The position numbers and the translations under genes are program-made. A stretch of 64,000 bases of DNA from Pseudoalteromonas carrageenovora IAM 12662. Its GTDB lineage: Bacteria; Pseudomonadota; Gammaproteobacteria; Enterobacterales; Alteromonadaceae. The stretch is taken from positions 2,090,976-2,154,975 of the forward strand of contig NZ_LT965928.1 in assembly GCF_900239935.1 (NCBI RefSeq), written 5' to 3'. Positions 18,087 to 26,900 of this stretch are shown here, piece by piece. The notes under the pieces are model-generated. The model searched no databases and was not told where the DNA came from. It worked only from the letters and a program-made list of their open reading frames with translations. Position 1 is the first letter of the stretch. Each line of letters begins with the position of its first letter.

Positions 18087-18412
18087 TGAAAACAACAAGC
18101 CTTATAAATTTGGCAATTGTTGTTGACTAGCTATACGTAACCTACATTAAAAATGATAAACAATTATTATAAGATTGAGTGGTTTGATAGCATCAGTTAA
18201 TACTTGCATAGGCGCTAATTTATATAAAACTCATTAACTTAAAATATAAACTCAACTTCTAGTTTACAATGTAAAAGTTTTAAAACTTTATAAAAACACA
18301 AATATACTCCACAAATGCTATAAAGCCCTATCCTATTCAATGACTTTAACATAAGTAACAGCTAGCTATGTGTTTGAGTAATTTATAAGTGGGAGCCGAG
18401 TGTGTAATTATA
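18087..18412. other. Intergenic stretch between convergent acyltransferase and phosphatase genes
   Basis: 326 AT-rich bases. A weak hairpin, AACAACAA (18091-18098) with TTGTTGTT (18117-18124) and an inner GCC/GGC, may end the acyltransferase transcript. Nothing else was recognised. Confidence 0.5.
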
Positions 18413-19141
18413 TTAATTATTAAATAACGAACTGGTTAAACGTTTTGGGTTACCATAAAATAATTCAAGTGCTTTATCTTCGCCCAGTAATTCAGACACT
18501 ATTTTTTTTGCTTTACTTAAAATTGGAGGTCTTCGTTTAACTGAGTGTGCGTCAGAGGCAACGTAACTCACTAAATTTTTCTGCAACATATCAAAGCTAA
18601 TTGTTTTTGCACTCTCCCCCCATCCCCCTTCCAAGCTTGATGCTGTTAACTGAAACTCACACCCTAATTGATTTAATCGCTCAATATAAAAAGGGTTTGC
18701 TTGTATATCTCGGTTACGCTCTGGGTGAGGTATTATTACTTTTATATTTTGCTTTGCAAGCCAGTTAATAAATTTATCATAGCCCTGTGGAACATGTGAA
18801 TGTGGTAGCTCCAATAATATACAATTAAATGAATCAATTTTGCCGATGAACGGGAGCTTATTTGATAAAACTAATGTCATTAGCTCAATATCAAGCCTTA
18901 CTTCTGCAGCAACAGCAAGATTTATAGTAATACCATTTGCCAAAGCTTGCGCTTTTAAGTTCTCTAAATCGTTGTACAAATGGGTGGTAGAGTTATCAAA
19001 GCGTCCAATATGTATATGAGGAGTAGCTACCATATGAGTTATTCCATCAGCTTGAGCCATTTTTAAAAGAGCTAATGACTCTTTTATATCTTTAGCGCCA
19101 TCATCTAGATTGGGCAAAATGTGTGAATGAATATCAAACAT
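18413..19141 (-). CDS. PHP-type protein tyrosine phosphatase of EPS locus (CpsB/YwqE-like)
   Basis: 242 residues of the PHP metallophosphatase family that dephosphorylates bacterial tyrosine kinases controlling capsule length. Metal ligands are seen in FDIHSHILPNLDDGAKD (residues 2-18), MVATPHIHIGRFDN, the ELPHSHVP segment, VIIPHPERN and YVASDAHSVKRRPP. The gene follows the tyrosine autokinase gene by 13 bases and is the last of the downstream EPS block, the usual partnership (CpsB with CpsC/D, YwqE with YwqD). It presumably acts on the Tyr-rich tail of the neighbouring kinase. Confidence 0.9.
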   Translation of the reverse strand: MFDIHSHILPNLDDGAKDIKESLALLKMAQADGITHMVATPHIHIGRFDNSTTHLYNDLENLKAQALANGITINLAVAAEVRLDIELMTLVLSNKLPFIGKIDSFNCILLELPHSHVPQGYDKFINWLAKQNIKVIIPHPERNRDIQANPFYIERLNQLGCEFQLTASSLEGGWGESAKTISFDMLQKNLVSYVASDAHSVKRRPPILSKAKKIVSELLGEDKALELFYGNPKRLTSSLFNN

Positions 19142-19154
19142 AAATTATTACCTA

Positions 19155-21371
19155 CTAAGAATTTGATTGCTCTGGCTTTTGCGAATAATCATGATAATCG
19201 TAATAGCCATGACTGTGTTCATCTTTACGCTTATTCATGTCGACTTGATTAAGTACAATACCTGCAACATGCGCTTTAGATTCAAATAAACGTTCAACAC
19301 CAGCTTTAATAAGTTTAATACGTGTAACATCTGATTTAACAACATAAATGACCGAATCAGCATTTTGTGCAACAACTAAAGCATCACTTACAGCTTGTGT
19401 AGGTGGAGTATCAATAACTATGTGGTCATATTTTTCTTTCAAAATATCAAGTACCTCACTAAATTGAGTACTCGATAAAAGCTCTAATGGATTTCCTGGA
19501 ATTTGACCACTTGGCATAACAGCAACTCCCGATTGACCATCAATATGAACGCATTCCGGTAGTTGTTCAGTACCTACTATTAAATTACTTAGTCCAGGAT
19601 GAAATACCGGAATATCAAATCGTTTTGCAATACTTGGTTTACGCAGATCAGCGTCAATTAACAAAACTTTGCCCATTTGCGCTAATGACATTGCTAAATT
19701 AGCAGAAGTAGTTGTCTTACCCTCACCAGGGGAGCTGGAAGTAATCGCAATTACTTTATGTTCACGATCGAGTTGAGTTAACAACAAACTTGTACGAAAA
19801 GTTCGCACTGACTCAGCAAACCTTCTAAAGTTATCATCAAGGTATGCATGAATAGGAAAATGGCTTTTCCTTGGTATTTTTACATATGGTAATAATCCAA
19901 GCATACGCTGAGCAAGCTTACTCTCAACGTCACTTTTAGTTTTAACGGTATCATTTAATGCATCAAAAACGAAACTCATTACTGCTGCAAACCCAAAGCT
20001 AACGACAAAGGCCAGAATAATAATAAGTTTCTTGTTAGGCTTTGAAGGACTATTAGGCGCATAAGCTTGATCGGTAAATCGTGCAGCGGCAGAACTAAAA
20101 TCACTAGTTACTTCTGTTTCTTTAGAGCGAGACAAAAACGTGTTAAAGATATTTCTATTTGTTTCAACTTCACGTTTAAGCTGATTATATTGGGTTTCTT
20201 TGCGGGTAATCTCCTGATACTCAGCACGAATCTTAACTAAATCTCGCTCAAGCGCGCTAACAGTTCGCGTTATTCTATTAAGCTCTTTTTCAATACCTGT
20301 GATAAGACCTTTGATTTGCTTATTTAAGTTATCTTTCACCGTTTTAAGTTCAGCCTTTGCTGAAATTATTTTAGGGTGCTTCGGTCCATACACTTCACCT
20401 AATTCACTTAATTTTCTCTCAACTACAATAACGTCACGTTTAACGTTTTGTATAACCTGGTGAGAAGTGATTTCAGGCATACTGCCTAACAATTCTAAGT
20501 TATTATTCCCGTACTCACTTATTACACGATTGATACTTTGCAAATTATTTTGTTCATTACGTGCAACAATTAATTGCTGCGATATTTGCTCAAGCTCTTG
20601 TGTAGCAAGACCTGCAATACCTTCAATATCTACCAATTTTTGTTGCTCTCGATATGCTTGCAGGCGTACTTCAGAATCATCTAATTGGATGCGTAACTGA
20701 GACAATCGAGTATTCAGCCAACTACTAGCCTGTTGAGTGATGCCCATTTTAGCGCGCATTTGACTTTCTATGTAAACTTGTCCAACAGTGTTAGCCACGA
20801 GTGCTGCCAATTTAGGATCACTCGATTGAAAGCTTATTCTTACTAATTGCGTATTCCTAATTGGGGTTACATAAAGGCGAGATTTGAAAGCGCCTAATAA
20901 ATTAAGCATTTCACGTTCAGATTGATCTTCTGGTGAATAAACAATGATTTCTTTTTTATTAAGAGAAGGTATATGTTCTTTCAGTTTATTTTTAACCATT
21001 GACTTTAACTGATTTAAAACAGAGGGCTTTCCTATAAAGTCGGGATGCGTTTTTAAGTCAAGTTTAGTAATTACTTCACGCGCAATACTGTCGGACTTCA
21101 TTACCTCAAACTGTGTTAAATAATATTCTTTCTTGTTTGAATCTAAACCATATATTTCTTCAAAGCTCACAGCTTTGGCCTGCTCAGCCTCTATAAGTAA
21201 AGTTGCTGTAGCGATATATTTAGGTACTAACGTAAATGTCGCCATAATAGCAAGTAATGTAACTACGATAGAAAAAGCAAGAATTCGCCATTTAGCTCGC
21301 TTAATTACATTAAAATAGACGCCTAAATCAATAATATCTTCACTGTTTATTTTTTCATTTGTATGGTGCAT
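19155..21371 (-). CDS. wzc: Wzc-like polysaccharide co-polymerase and tyrosine autokinase
   Basis: 738 residues in the inner membrane that set chain length and drive export in Wzx/Wzy systems. The layout is an N-terminal Wzz domain with a membrane helix (about residues 30-50), a long periplasmic coiled coil (about 200-400, rich in Glu/Lys/Gln), a second membrane helix (IILAFVVSFGFAAVMSFVF) and a cytoplasmic BY-kinase. The kinase shows Walker A SSSPGEGKTTT (about 541-551), A' VLLIDADLRKP and Walker B HIVIDTPP. The tail has HGYYDYHDY, the autophosphorylated tyrosine cluster. The phosphatase gene follows and the OPX gene precedes it by 23 bases. Comparable to ExoP of succinoglycan loci. Confidence 0.93.
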   Translation of the reverse strand: MHHTNEKINSEDIIDLGVYFNVIKRAKWRILAFSIVVTLLAIMATFTLVPKYIATATLLIEAEQAKAVSFEEIYGLDSNKKEYYLTQFEVMKSDSIAREVITKLDLKTHPDFIGKPSVLNQLKSMVKNKLKEHIPSLNKKEIIVYSPEDQSEREMLNLLGAFKSRLYVTPIRNTQLVRISFQSSDPKLAALVANTVGQVYIESQMRAKMGITQQASSWLNTRLSQLRIQLDDSEVRLQAYREQQKLVDIEGIAGLATQELEQISQQLIVARNEQNNLQSINRVISEYGNNNLELLGSMPEITSHQVIQNVKRDVIVVERKLSELGEVYGPKHPKIISAKAELKTVKDNLNKQIKGLITGIEKELNRITRTVSALERDLVKIRAEYQEITRKETQYNQLKREVETNRNIFNTFLSRSKETEVTSDFSSAAARFTDQAYAPNSPSKPNKKLIIILAFVVSFGFAAVMSFVFDALNDTVKTKSDVESKLAQRMLGLLPYVKIPRKSHFPIHAYLDDNFRRFAESVRTFRTSLLLTQLDREHKVIAITSSSPGEGKTTTSANLAMSLAQMGKVLLIDADLRKPSIAKRFDIPVFHPGLSNLIVGTEQLPECVHIDGQSGVAVMPSGQIPGNPLELLSSTQFSEVLDILKEKYDHIVIDTPPTQAVSDALVVAQNADSVIYVVKSDVTRIKLIKAGVERLFESKAHVAGIVLNQVDMNKRKDEHSHGYYDYHDYSQKPEQSNS

Positions 21372-21394
21372 TTACTACTGCCTTGTAAACTGCT

Positions 21395-21913
21395 TTAAAA
21401 CAAGCGTTGTTCTATTTTTATGGTGTCGCCCGCTGCAATTTGGCTTTTTAAACTACCTTTATTTTGCTGCTGTTTAGTTTGTTCTTTAAAAATATAAATT
21501 TTGTCTATAGACGCACGTTCAGTTAACCCACCAGCAAGTGCAATAGCCTGATTTACCGTCATAGCAGGTTGATAAGGGTATGCACCTGGGTTTTTAACCT
21601 CTCCATGTATATAAAAAGGACGATATTCAATTACTTGAACATAAACATTAGGGTTGACTAAATAATCAGGGCGTAAACCATTAGCAATTACTTGCTCAAC
21701 CTCTGAGGTGTTTAGACCTGAAAGTTTAACTTTACCCAAAAATGGATAGTTAACCTCTCCACTGTTACCTAACAATGCAGTGACCTCCAAGTCAGGTTGG
21801 CCAAATACTTTAATTTCTACTTTATCACCTGCACCTAAAACGTAGCTTTGCTCTGATTGAGCAAAACAAACACTACTAATTACTAATAGTGTAAATATAA
21901 AAATAAGCCTCAT
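21395..21913 (-). CDS. Short polysaccharide export (OPX/Wza-family) protein
   Basis: 172 residues with a signal peptide (MRLIFIFTLLVISSVCFA, cut before QSEQ). It contains the poly-export domain (YVLGAGDKVEIKVFGQPDL) and one SLBB domain (FYIHGEVKNPGAYPYQPAMTVNQAIALAGG). Wza is about 380 residues and has an outer-membrane helical barrel; that region is absent here, and the Cys near the cleavage site is not in a good lipobox. Such reduced OPX proteins (VpsN-like) work with a separate beta-barrel porin, and a barrel gene directly precedes this one with a one-base overlap (TAATG). So it probably forms the periplasmic collar of a two-part exporter. Confidence 0.88.
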   Translation of the reverse strand: MRLIFIFTLLVISSVCFAQSEQSYVLGAGDKVEIKVFGQPDLEVTALLGNSGEVNYPFLGKVKLSGLNTSEVEQVIANGLRPDYLVNPNVYVQVIEYRPFYIHGEVKNPGAYPYQPAMTVNQAIALAGGLTERASIDKIYIFKEQTKQQQNKGSLKSQIAAGDTIKIEQRLF

Positions 21914-23130
21914 TAACTAGCCTTTAAAGCAAATGTAAAGTTAATACCAACAACTGTGCGATCAAACTCGATTTCATTTTGAGTAGAGTTTTTATCAATA
22001 AAGTCTACATAAGTAGAAACCATACCGAAACTATTTGTTACATAATTGAGACCTAAACGTAAACTTTTAGTTTTATCTTTACGACCAAAATCACCCGTGT
22101 ATTTTTCATCAGTATAATTAAGGCTGGCGAGCGAACTCAGATAATCATTCCAATTATGAGTCCAATTAACACCATATAAACTTTCTTTGATGTAATCGCC
22201 TTGAACCACAGGATCTTTTGCTGCTCGACTCGTTAAAACTTGTAAAGTAGAGTAGCTTAATGGCTTCCAATTAACTTTAGCCTCCCAGCTTAAACCACTA
22301 AAGCTTTTACGCGCTGGGTTATCAAAGTCTTTATTTTGATAACCCAGCTTAAAAGAACCTGAAGTTAGTGCCGTAGCTTCCCACTGCATACCTGCTAACA
22401 TTTTTATGTCATCAGAGTCACGAGATACTCCGCTAATTTCTAGCACGTCATAACGATAGTACTCTTGTTGAATTTCAATAAATACACGTGATAAAGCTTG
22501 TGTATTATAATAACCAGTAATGCCGATTGACGATTTATCGTAGTCACGATATTGAGATACTTCTCTAAAATTTAAATATTTTTTATTTAAATAAACAGCA
22601 TCAAGAGCTATTTGAGCTTTTGAGCTTTGAGCTCCATACTCATAGCGAGCTGTAAAATTTTGTAATTTATATTTAACAAGTTCATCAACGGTATCTCCCA
22701 ACCCTTCAGTTAAGCCGCGACCTCTAGATTCGTATAGCCAATCAGCATCTCCAGTTACATCTAAACGATGCTGGCTCGTAAACTCTCTATGAATAGCAGT
22801 ACCAATATTTACTTGAGTATAATTATCGACTGTATCTTTATTATGTAAGGCACTACTCGTACCTAAGTCTAATTCGTAGCTATTAGGTCCATCTTCAATT
22901 AATGCTTTGACATTTGGTGTAATAGCCCAAACTAATCGTGACCCCTCTTCATCGGGAGTGCTGAAAAAATTACTATTACTACTGAGACCGGTTTTTAAGG
23001 TTGGAGTGATTTCTACTCCACTTTTTGTTATAAAACTACCTGCACTTAAATTACTTGCTGCGGCAGGGGCTACTATAGCTATACTAAGAAACGCACCTAA
23101 TGAAGTAATTATTTTAGTATGCATTTGCAT
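21913..23130 (-). CDS. Outer-membrane beta-barrel of EPS export (EpsL/VpsM/BBP2-like)
   Basis: 405 residues with signal peptide (ending PAAASNLSAG region) and alternating strands across the whole length, each carrying aromatic belts, as in the EpsL/BBP2 family of exopolysaccharide operons. Typical strand pairs are DLGTSSALHNKDTVDNYTQ, HRLDVTGDADWLYE and GSFKLGYQNKDFDNPA. It sits between the initiating transferase gene (17-base overlap) and the short OPX gene (one-base overlap), tight coupling that suggests stoichiometric production. Because the OPX partner lacks an outer-membrane segment, this barrel is the best candidate for the polymer pore. A second in-frame ATG lies two codons in. Confidence 0.82.
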   Translation of the reverse strand: MQMHTKIITSLGAFLSIAIVAPAAASNLSAGSFITKSGVEITPTLKTGLSSNSNFFSTPDEEGSRLVWAITPNVKALIEDGPNSYELDLGTSSALHNKDTVDNYTQVNIGTAIHREFTSQHRLDVTGDADWLYESRGRGLTEGLGDTVDELVKYKLQNFTARYEYGAQSSKAQIALDAVYLNKKYLNFREVSQYRDYDKSSIGITGYYNTQALSRVFIEIQQEYYRYDVLEISGVSRDSDDIKMLAGMQWEATALTSGSFKLGYQNKDFDNPARKSFSGLSWEAKVNWKPLSYSTLQVLTSRAAKDPVVQGDYIKESLYGVNWTHNWNDYLSSLASLNYTDEKYTGDFGRKDKTKSLRLGLNYVTNSFGMVSTYVDFIDKNSTQNEIEFDRTVVGINFTFALKAS

Positions 23131-24517
23131 TTTTGAACCCTTTAAAAATTGTCATGAAAATGATTTGTACATCAAACCAAAGTGACCAATGTTTAATATA
23201 ATGTAAATCAAATTCTACGCGTTTTTCCATCTTGTTCAAAGTATCAGTTTCACCGCGCCAACCATTTATTTGTGCCCATCCAGTTATCCCTGGCTTTGCT
23301 TTATGGCGTAACATATAGAACTCTACCTTTTTACGGTACTCTTCATTATGTGCTACTGCATGTGGCCGAGGCCCAACTATAGACATATCACCCTTTAATA
23401 CATTAATAAACTGAGGCAACTCATCAAGACTTGTTCGACGTAAGAAACCACCTAAAGGAGTAATTCGTGAGTCATTTTTTGTAGCTTGAGTTACTACTGA
23501 ACTATTTTCAGTAACGCTCATTGAGCGAAATTTCCATACTTTAATTTTACGACCATCAAGGCCATAGCGGTCTTGCTTGAAAATCACCGGACCTTTTGAA
23601 GTAAATTTTACTGCAAATGCAATAGCAATAAGGATTGGGGAAATCAACGCCAAAATAATTGAGGAGACAACTATATCCTCCGTGCGCTTAATAAACTCGC
23701 GAGCTCCGATAAAAGGCGATTCAAAGACGCTCAATGTATCAAGCTCACCAACATGTTCGATACGTGCATGTATCAGACTTGACACTAAAAAATCGGGAAT
23801 TATATGGACATCAACGGTTGTATCGCCAAGTTGCAGCAAAATATCTGCTATGCGTTTGTCTGCTTTCATTGGTAATGCTATATATAGAACACCAATATTA
23901 CCATTTCGAGCGGCAGTAACTGCATCTTGTATCCTACCGGCTACATCATGTTTGACTGAATTTTCGAATAATCGCTCTGGTTTTCGGTCGTCATAGAAGC
24001 CTAAAAATTTAAAACCTAGTTCATCATTTTTATTGATTTCGTTGTATAAATGAACAGCGGACTCAGTTGCACCTACAATCGCAACATTTCGTAAATTAAT
24101 ACCTAACCGTCTTCTATTTCTTTTGAATAGATACGTGGCAAGACGCCAGCCGTACATATATGCAACGCTGAGCAAAAACCACAACCCTAAACCAATACGA
24201 GAAAGCGAATCAGAAAATTTAAAAACAAAAGATATCAAAAGTAAAAAGGCAAATGAAATAAACAAAGCACCCCAAGCACACATGACCATTGTTCTAAATT
24301 TACCGGCCCGCCAAGATCTATAAGCAGATAATATTTCAGCACAATATAAAAAGCTTAATGCAACACTGAGAACTGCCACCATATAAATAGGAGTAAGCTC
24401 TAAGCTATAAAATAAAGCTGAACATTGAAAAGCCGTAAATAATGCAAAAATATCGAATAATCGGTAAAAGTTCGCATCAGAAGAACCTGTTGGTTTAAAT
24501 GTCCTTGAAGATGTCAT
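23114..24517 (-). CDS. Undecaprenyl-phosphate sugar phosphotransferase, WcaJ/ExoY-type
   Basis: This enzyme starts the repeat unit by moving a sugar phosphate (usually glucose- or galactose-1-P) from the UDP-sugar to undecaprenyl phosphate. About four N-terminal membrane helices come first, then a nucleotide-binding-like domain (NVAIVGATESAVHLYNEI), a further membrane helix and the catalytic domain with FKQDRYGLDGRKIKVWKFRS, LRRTSLDELPQF and MSIVGPRPHA. I place the start at ATG 24517 (467 residues, MTSSRTFKPTG), preceded by AGGGAT. A longer frame from TTG 24568 is less likely because the promoter found upstream would start transcription at about that point. First gene of the downstream EPS block. 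Confidence 0.9.
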   Translation of the reverse strand: MTSSRTFKPTGSSDANFYRLFDIFALFTAFQCSALFYSLELTPIYMVAVLSVALSFLYCAEILSAYRSWRAGKFRTMVMCAWGALFISFAFLLLISFVFKFSDSLSRIGLGLWFLLSVAYMYGWRLATYLFKRNRRRLGINLRNVAIVGATESAVHLYNEINKNDELGFKFLGFYDDRKPERLFENSVKHDVAGRIQDAVTAARNGNIGVLYIALPMKADKRIADILLQLGDTTVDVHIIPDFLVSSLIHARIEHVGELDTLSVFESPFIGAREFIKRTEDIVVSSIILALISPILIAIAFAVKFTSKGPVIFKQDRYGLDGRKIKVWKFRSMSVTENSSVVTQATKNDSRITPLGGFLRRTSLDELPQFINVLKGDMSIVGPRPHAVAHNEEYRKKVEFYMLRHKAKPGITGWAQINGWRGETDTLNKMEKRVEFDLHYIKHWSLWFDVQIIFMTIFKGFKNANAY

Positions 24518-24966
24518 ACTATTAATCCCTATAGTTATCTTACAGTGAAACACGCTTACTAAAAGCAATTTTAATAATATATTAATGTACAGGAAGGTTC
24601 AATAATATAATCCTTTATACCTTAAATATTAAGAATGAAAAATAAAACCTATAAATAAATATTGAAAACAAATAAATTTAAACAAAAATAAACAAGCTAA
24701 ACCAATATAAACTCTTTAAATTAAAAACCCAACCTGACACTCAGCCTAAAAAACATATTAACTCCAGTAAAAATAGAATTAAAATAGCACTAAGCAGATG
24801 GAAAAGTTAAAAATATGGCTCCCTGCATGGATAATAAACTTTATATAAATAGACTATGTTATACGAATAAAAACCTAAACCCACGCATGCTTATCATTAC
24901 TAGAAGTTAGTATCTCCCCGTTACAAAGCATTAGCTTTTATAGGAAAAATATAACCCCATTAAGAT
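24518..24966. other. AT-rich spacer dividing the EPS locus in two blocks
   Basis: 449 very AT-rich bases between the last upstream-block GT gene and the initiating transferase gene, both on the minus strand. It holds the promoter at 24574-24602. Nothing else coding or structured was recognised. Confidence 0.6.
24574..24602 (-). promoter_or_regulatory. Sigma70-type promoter of the EPS assembly block
   Basis: On the minus strand TTGAAC (24597-24602), a 17-base spacer and TATTAT (24574-24579). The predicted transcript starts near 24567, about 50 bases before the chosen ATG of the phosphotransferase gene. Confidence 0.55.
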
Positions 24967-25968
24967 TCAGTTTTTTGATTTAATAAAATAATTTAAAAAT
25001 CTAAATGGTAATAGAATTAAGGTACGTGGGCTTACTTTATAAATTCTATTTAACAAAACCTTATCTAAACCTTTACCAGTAATAAAGTGCTTTACCATTA
25101 AATAAGAAAATTGCTCCTCTAGCCTCGAGTAATTTGATTTAACTTTATTTTTTTCAATTGAATTTAATTCAAAAAAAGAATAAATTTTTCTATAAAATAA
25201 AGTTTCATAACCAATTCGCGTTGATGAAGCTAGTTTCCCCCAATCGAAAGAGTCGAAGAATATATTTACACCTCTCCCGCAATAAACCCCTTTATTAAAA
25301 GAAAAAACCACTTTACTAGAACTATGTGCAAGTTCGAGCCAAAGAAAATAGTCTTCCCCAGCACTTACTAAAGACTCATCAAAACGATGGTTTTTAAGCT
25401 TATCAAAGTTATAAACAACACTAGAGGTTTGGCTTATGTAATAGTTTAAAAATAGACTGAAGCAACTCTTCCCGGTTAACATTGCAAAATCATCTTCCAA
25501 ATGAATATTATATTTACAGACAGCCTTATCTAGATCTTTAAAACAGCCTGTTTCGTTAAATAAGGAATGTTCAGAATCGAAACGACTATGATCAGAAAAA
25601 TAAAAATCTACATCTTGAATAGATAGAGCTTTCATAGCATTTGAAATATGAAAGTCCATCCAACAATCGTCGGAGTCTAAAAAAGCTAAAAACTCTATAT
25701 CCTGTCCATAAAGATAATCTAACGCTTTGTTTCTAGCAGCAGCTGGCCCCTGATTTTTTTGTAAAATTAATTTCAAAGTACAATTTTTAGGTAACTTTAT
25801 CTCACTAATCTCAGACTTAGCGGAAATAGGAGATCCATCATCGACTATAGTTATTAGAAAATTTATCCCCTGAGCACTCTGTTTAAAAATTGAAGCAAGT
25901 GCATTCAATAAGAGCCCGCTCTTCTTTTGATAAAAAGGAATAACAACTCCGACATTAATGCTTTTCAT
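24967..25968 (-). CDS. GT2 family glycosyltransferase (a)
   Basis: 333 residues with a GT-A fold: VVIPFYQKKSGLLLNAL at the N terminus, TIVDDGSP, the metal-binding DxD motif in FLDSDDCWMDF (about residues 95-105) and the acceptor-side EDYFLWLELAHSS. It is the last gene of the upstream EPS block and should add one sugar of the lipid-linked repeat on the cytoplasmic face. N-terminal similarity in type is to ExoW-like transferases; donor and linkage cannot be told from sequence. The start is separated by 49 bases from the pyruvyl transferase stop. Confidence 0.88.
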   Translation of the reverse strand: MKSINVGVVIPFYQKKSGLLLNALASIFKQSAQGINFLITIVDDGSPISAKSEISEIKLPKNCTLKLILQKNQGPAAARNKALDYLYGQDIEFLAFLDSDDCWMDFHISNAMKALSIQDVDFYFSDHSRFDSEHSLFNETGCFKDLDKAVCKYNIHLEDDFAMLTGKSCFSLFLNYYISQTSSVVYNFDKLKNHRFDESLVSAGEDYFLWLELAHSSSKVVFSFNKGVYCGRGVNIFFDSFDWGKLASSTRIGYETLFYRKIYSFFELNSIEKNKVKSNYSRLEEQFSYLMVKHFITGKGLDKVLLNRIYKVSPRTLILLPFRFLNYFIKSKN

Positions 25969-26017
25969 AAAATATTCCGTTATAAATAAACTACATTATT
26001 AATTTATATGGCTCAGA

Positions 26018-26899
26018 TTAAACTTTTAAATCGCAATATTCTGACAACTTACTAAGTGCCATATCTGCTTTTAAATTAAAAATTTTATCTTCACTTAATT
26101 GACCGCCATTTTTAGCTAGCTTCAACAGTTTTTCACCCGCATTCTCAATATAGTATTTATCAGTAAAACTTAGCATCTTTGCGAATTGTCGACTACGTTT
26201 GCCAGTACCTAATTTACCAGTAACTTGAGACCATGAGTCTTTAATTGAAGAGCTTGGCATTTGACTAAATTCCAAATCAATATTTAGTGATTCAGCCCAA
26301 TCAAACCACTTATTATGGTGTATCGGTAATATTGGCTTTAGCGATACCCAAGGTACTCTCAAAGTATCAGCCAAAATTGTGCCATGCATTGCTTCTGTGA
26401 TTAATAGTTCTGTCTTTTTTAACTCAGTTAAAGACTCTAAAACATCTGGATTAGTGGGATCTATAAAATTGATACCCGCGAGTTTACAAACCAACTCCCA
26501 ATTACCACGCGGAATACTTTCATAATGGGGCATAAAGCTGATTTTATGTTGTTTTTCTTGGTTAGGTAGCTTCATAAAATGAGTTAAGATAGCAGCATCT
26601 GTTATTGCTAGGCTTGGATCTAAGTTTAATGCGGCTGCAGTTCTAGGACCTCTAACAAATGCTATATCCCAGCTATCATCATGCACATCAGGTTTCGGTG
26701 TATAACCACCATAGCCTGAGCCCATAACTATTTTTTTGGGTTTCTTTGGTAAGTAATCCCATAAAATAGAGCCAATACCTAAAAATAGTTTTGATTCGTC
26801 TTCGTCAAAAAAGCCAGGAGAAACTAATGAATCCCACATATATTTATTTAGCTCATCACCGAAGTTAGGCACGTGTCCCGAAAAATAGGTTAATTTCAC
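26018..26899 (-). CDS. Polysaccharide pyruvyl transferase (ExoV-like)
   Basis: 293 residues of the pyruvyl-transferase family, which adds a ketal-linked pyruvate from phosphoenolpyruvate to a sugar of the repeat unit. It begins MKLTYFSGHVPNFGDELN, the conserved N-F-G-D element of the family, and contains GIGSILWDYLP, VMGSGYGGY, FVRGPRTAAAL and ITEAMHGTILADTLRVPWV with the conserved His. ExoV of succinoglycan loci has this size and layout. It follows the flippase gene with a one-base gap. Pyruvate groups would make the polymer acidic. Confidence 0.88.
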   Translation of the reverse strand: MKLTYFSGHVPNFGDELNKYMWDSLVSPGFFDEDESKLFLGIGSILWDYLPKKPKKIVMGSGYGGYTPKPDVHDDSWDIAFVRGPRTAAALNLDPSLAITDAAILTHFMKLPNQEKQHKISFMPHYESIPRGNWELVCKLAGINFIDPTNPDVLESLTELKKTELLITEAMHGTILADTLRVPWVSLKPILPIHHNKWFDWAESLNIDLEFSQMPSSSIKDSWSQVTGKLGTGKRSRQFAKMLSFTDKYYIENAGEKLLKLAKNGGQLSEDKIFNLKADMALSKLSEYCDLKV

Positions 26900-26900
26900 T

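Noticed and set aside
24518..24568. TTG start giving a 484-residue phosphotransferase
   Set aside because: The predicted transcript begins at about 24567, and the ATG at 24517 has a ribosome site and starts a more natural N terminus.
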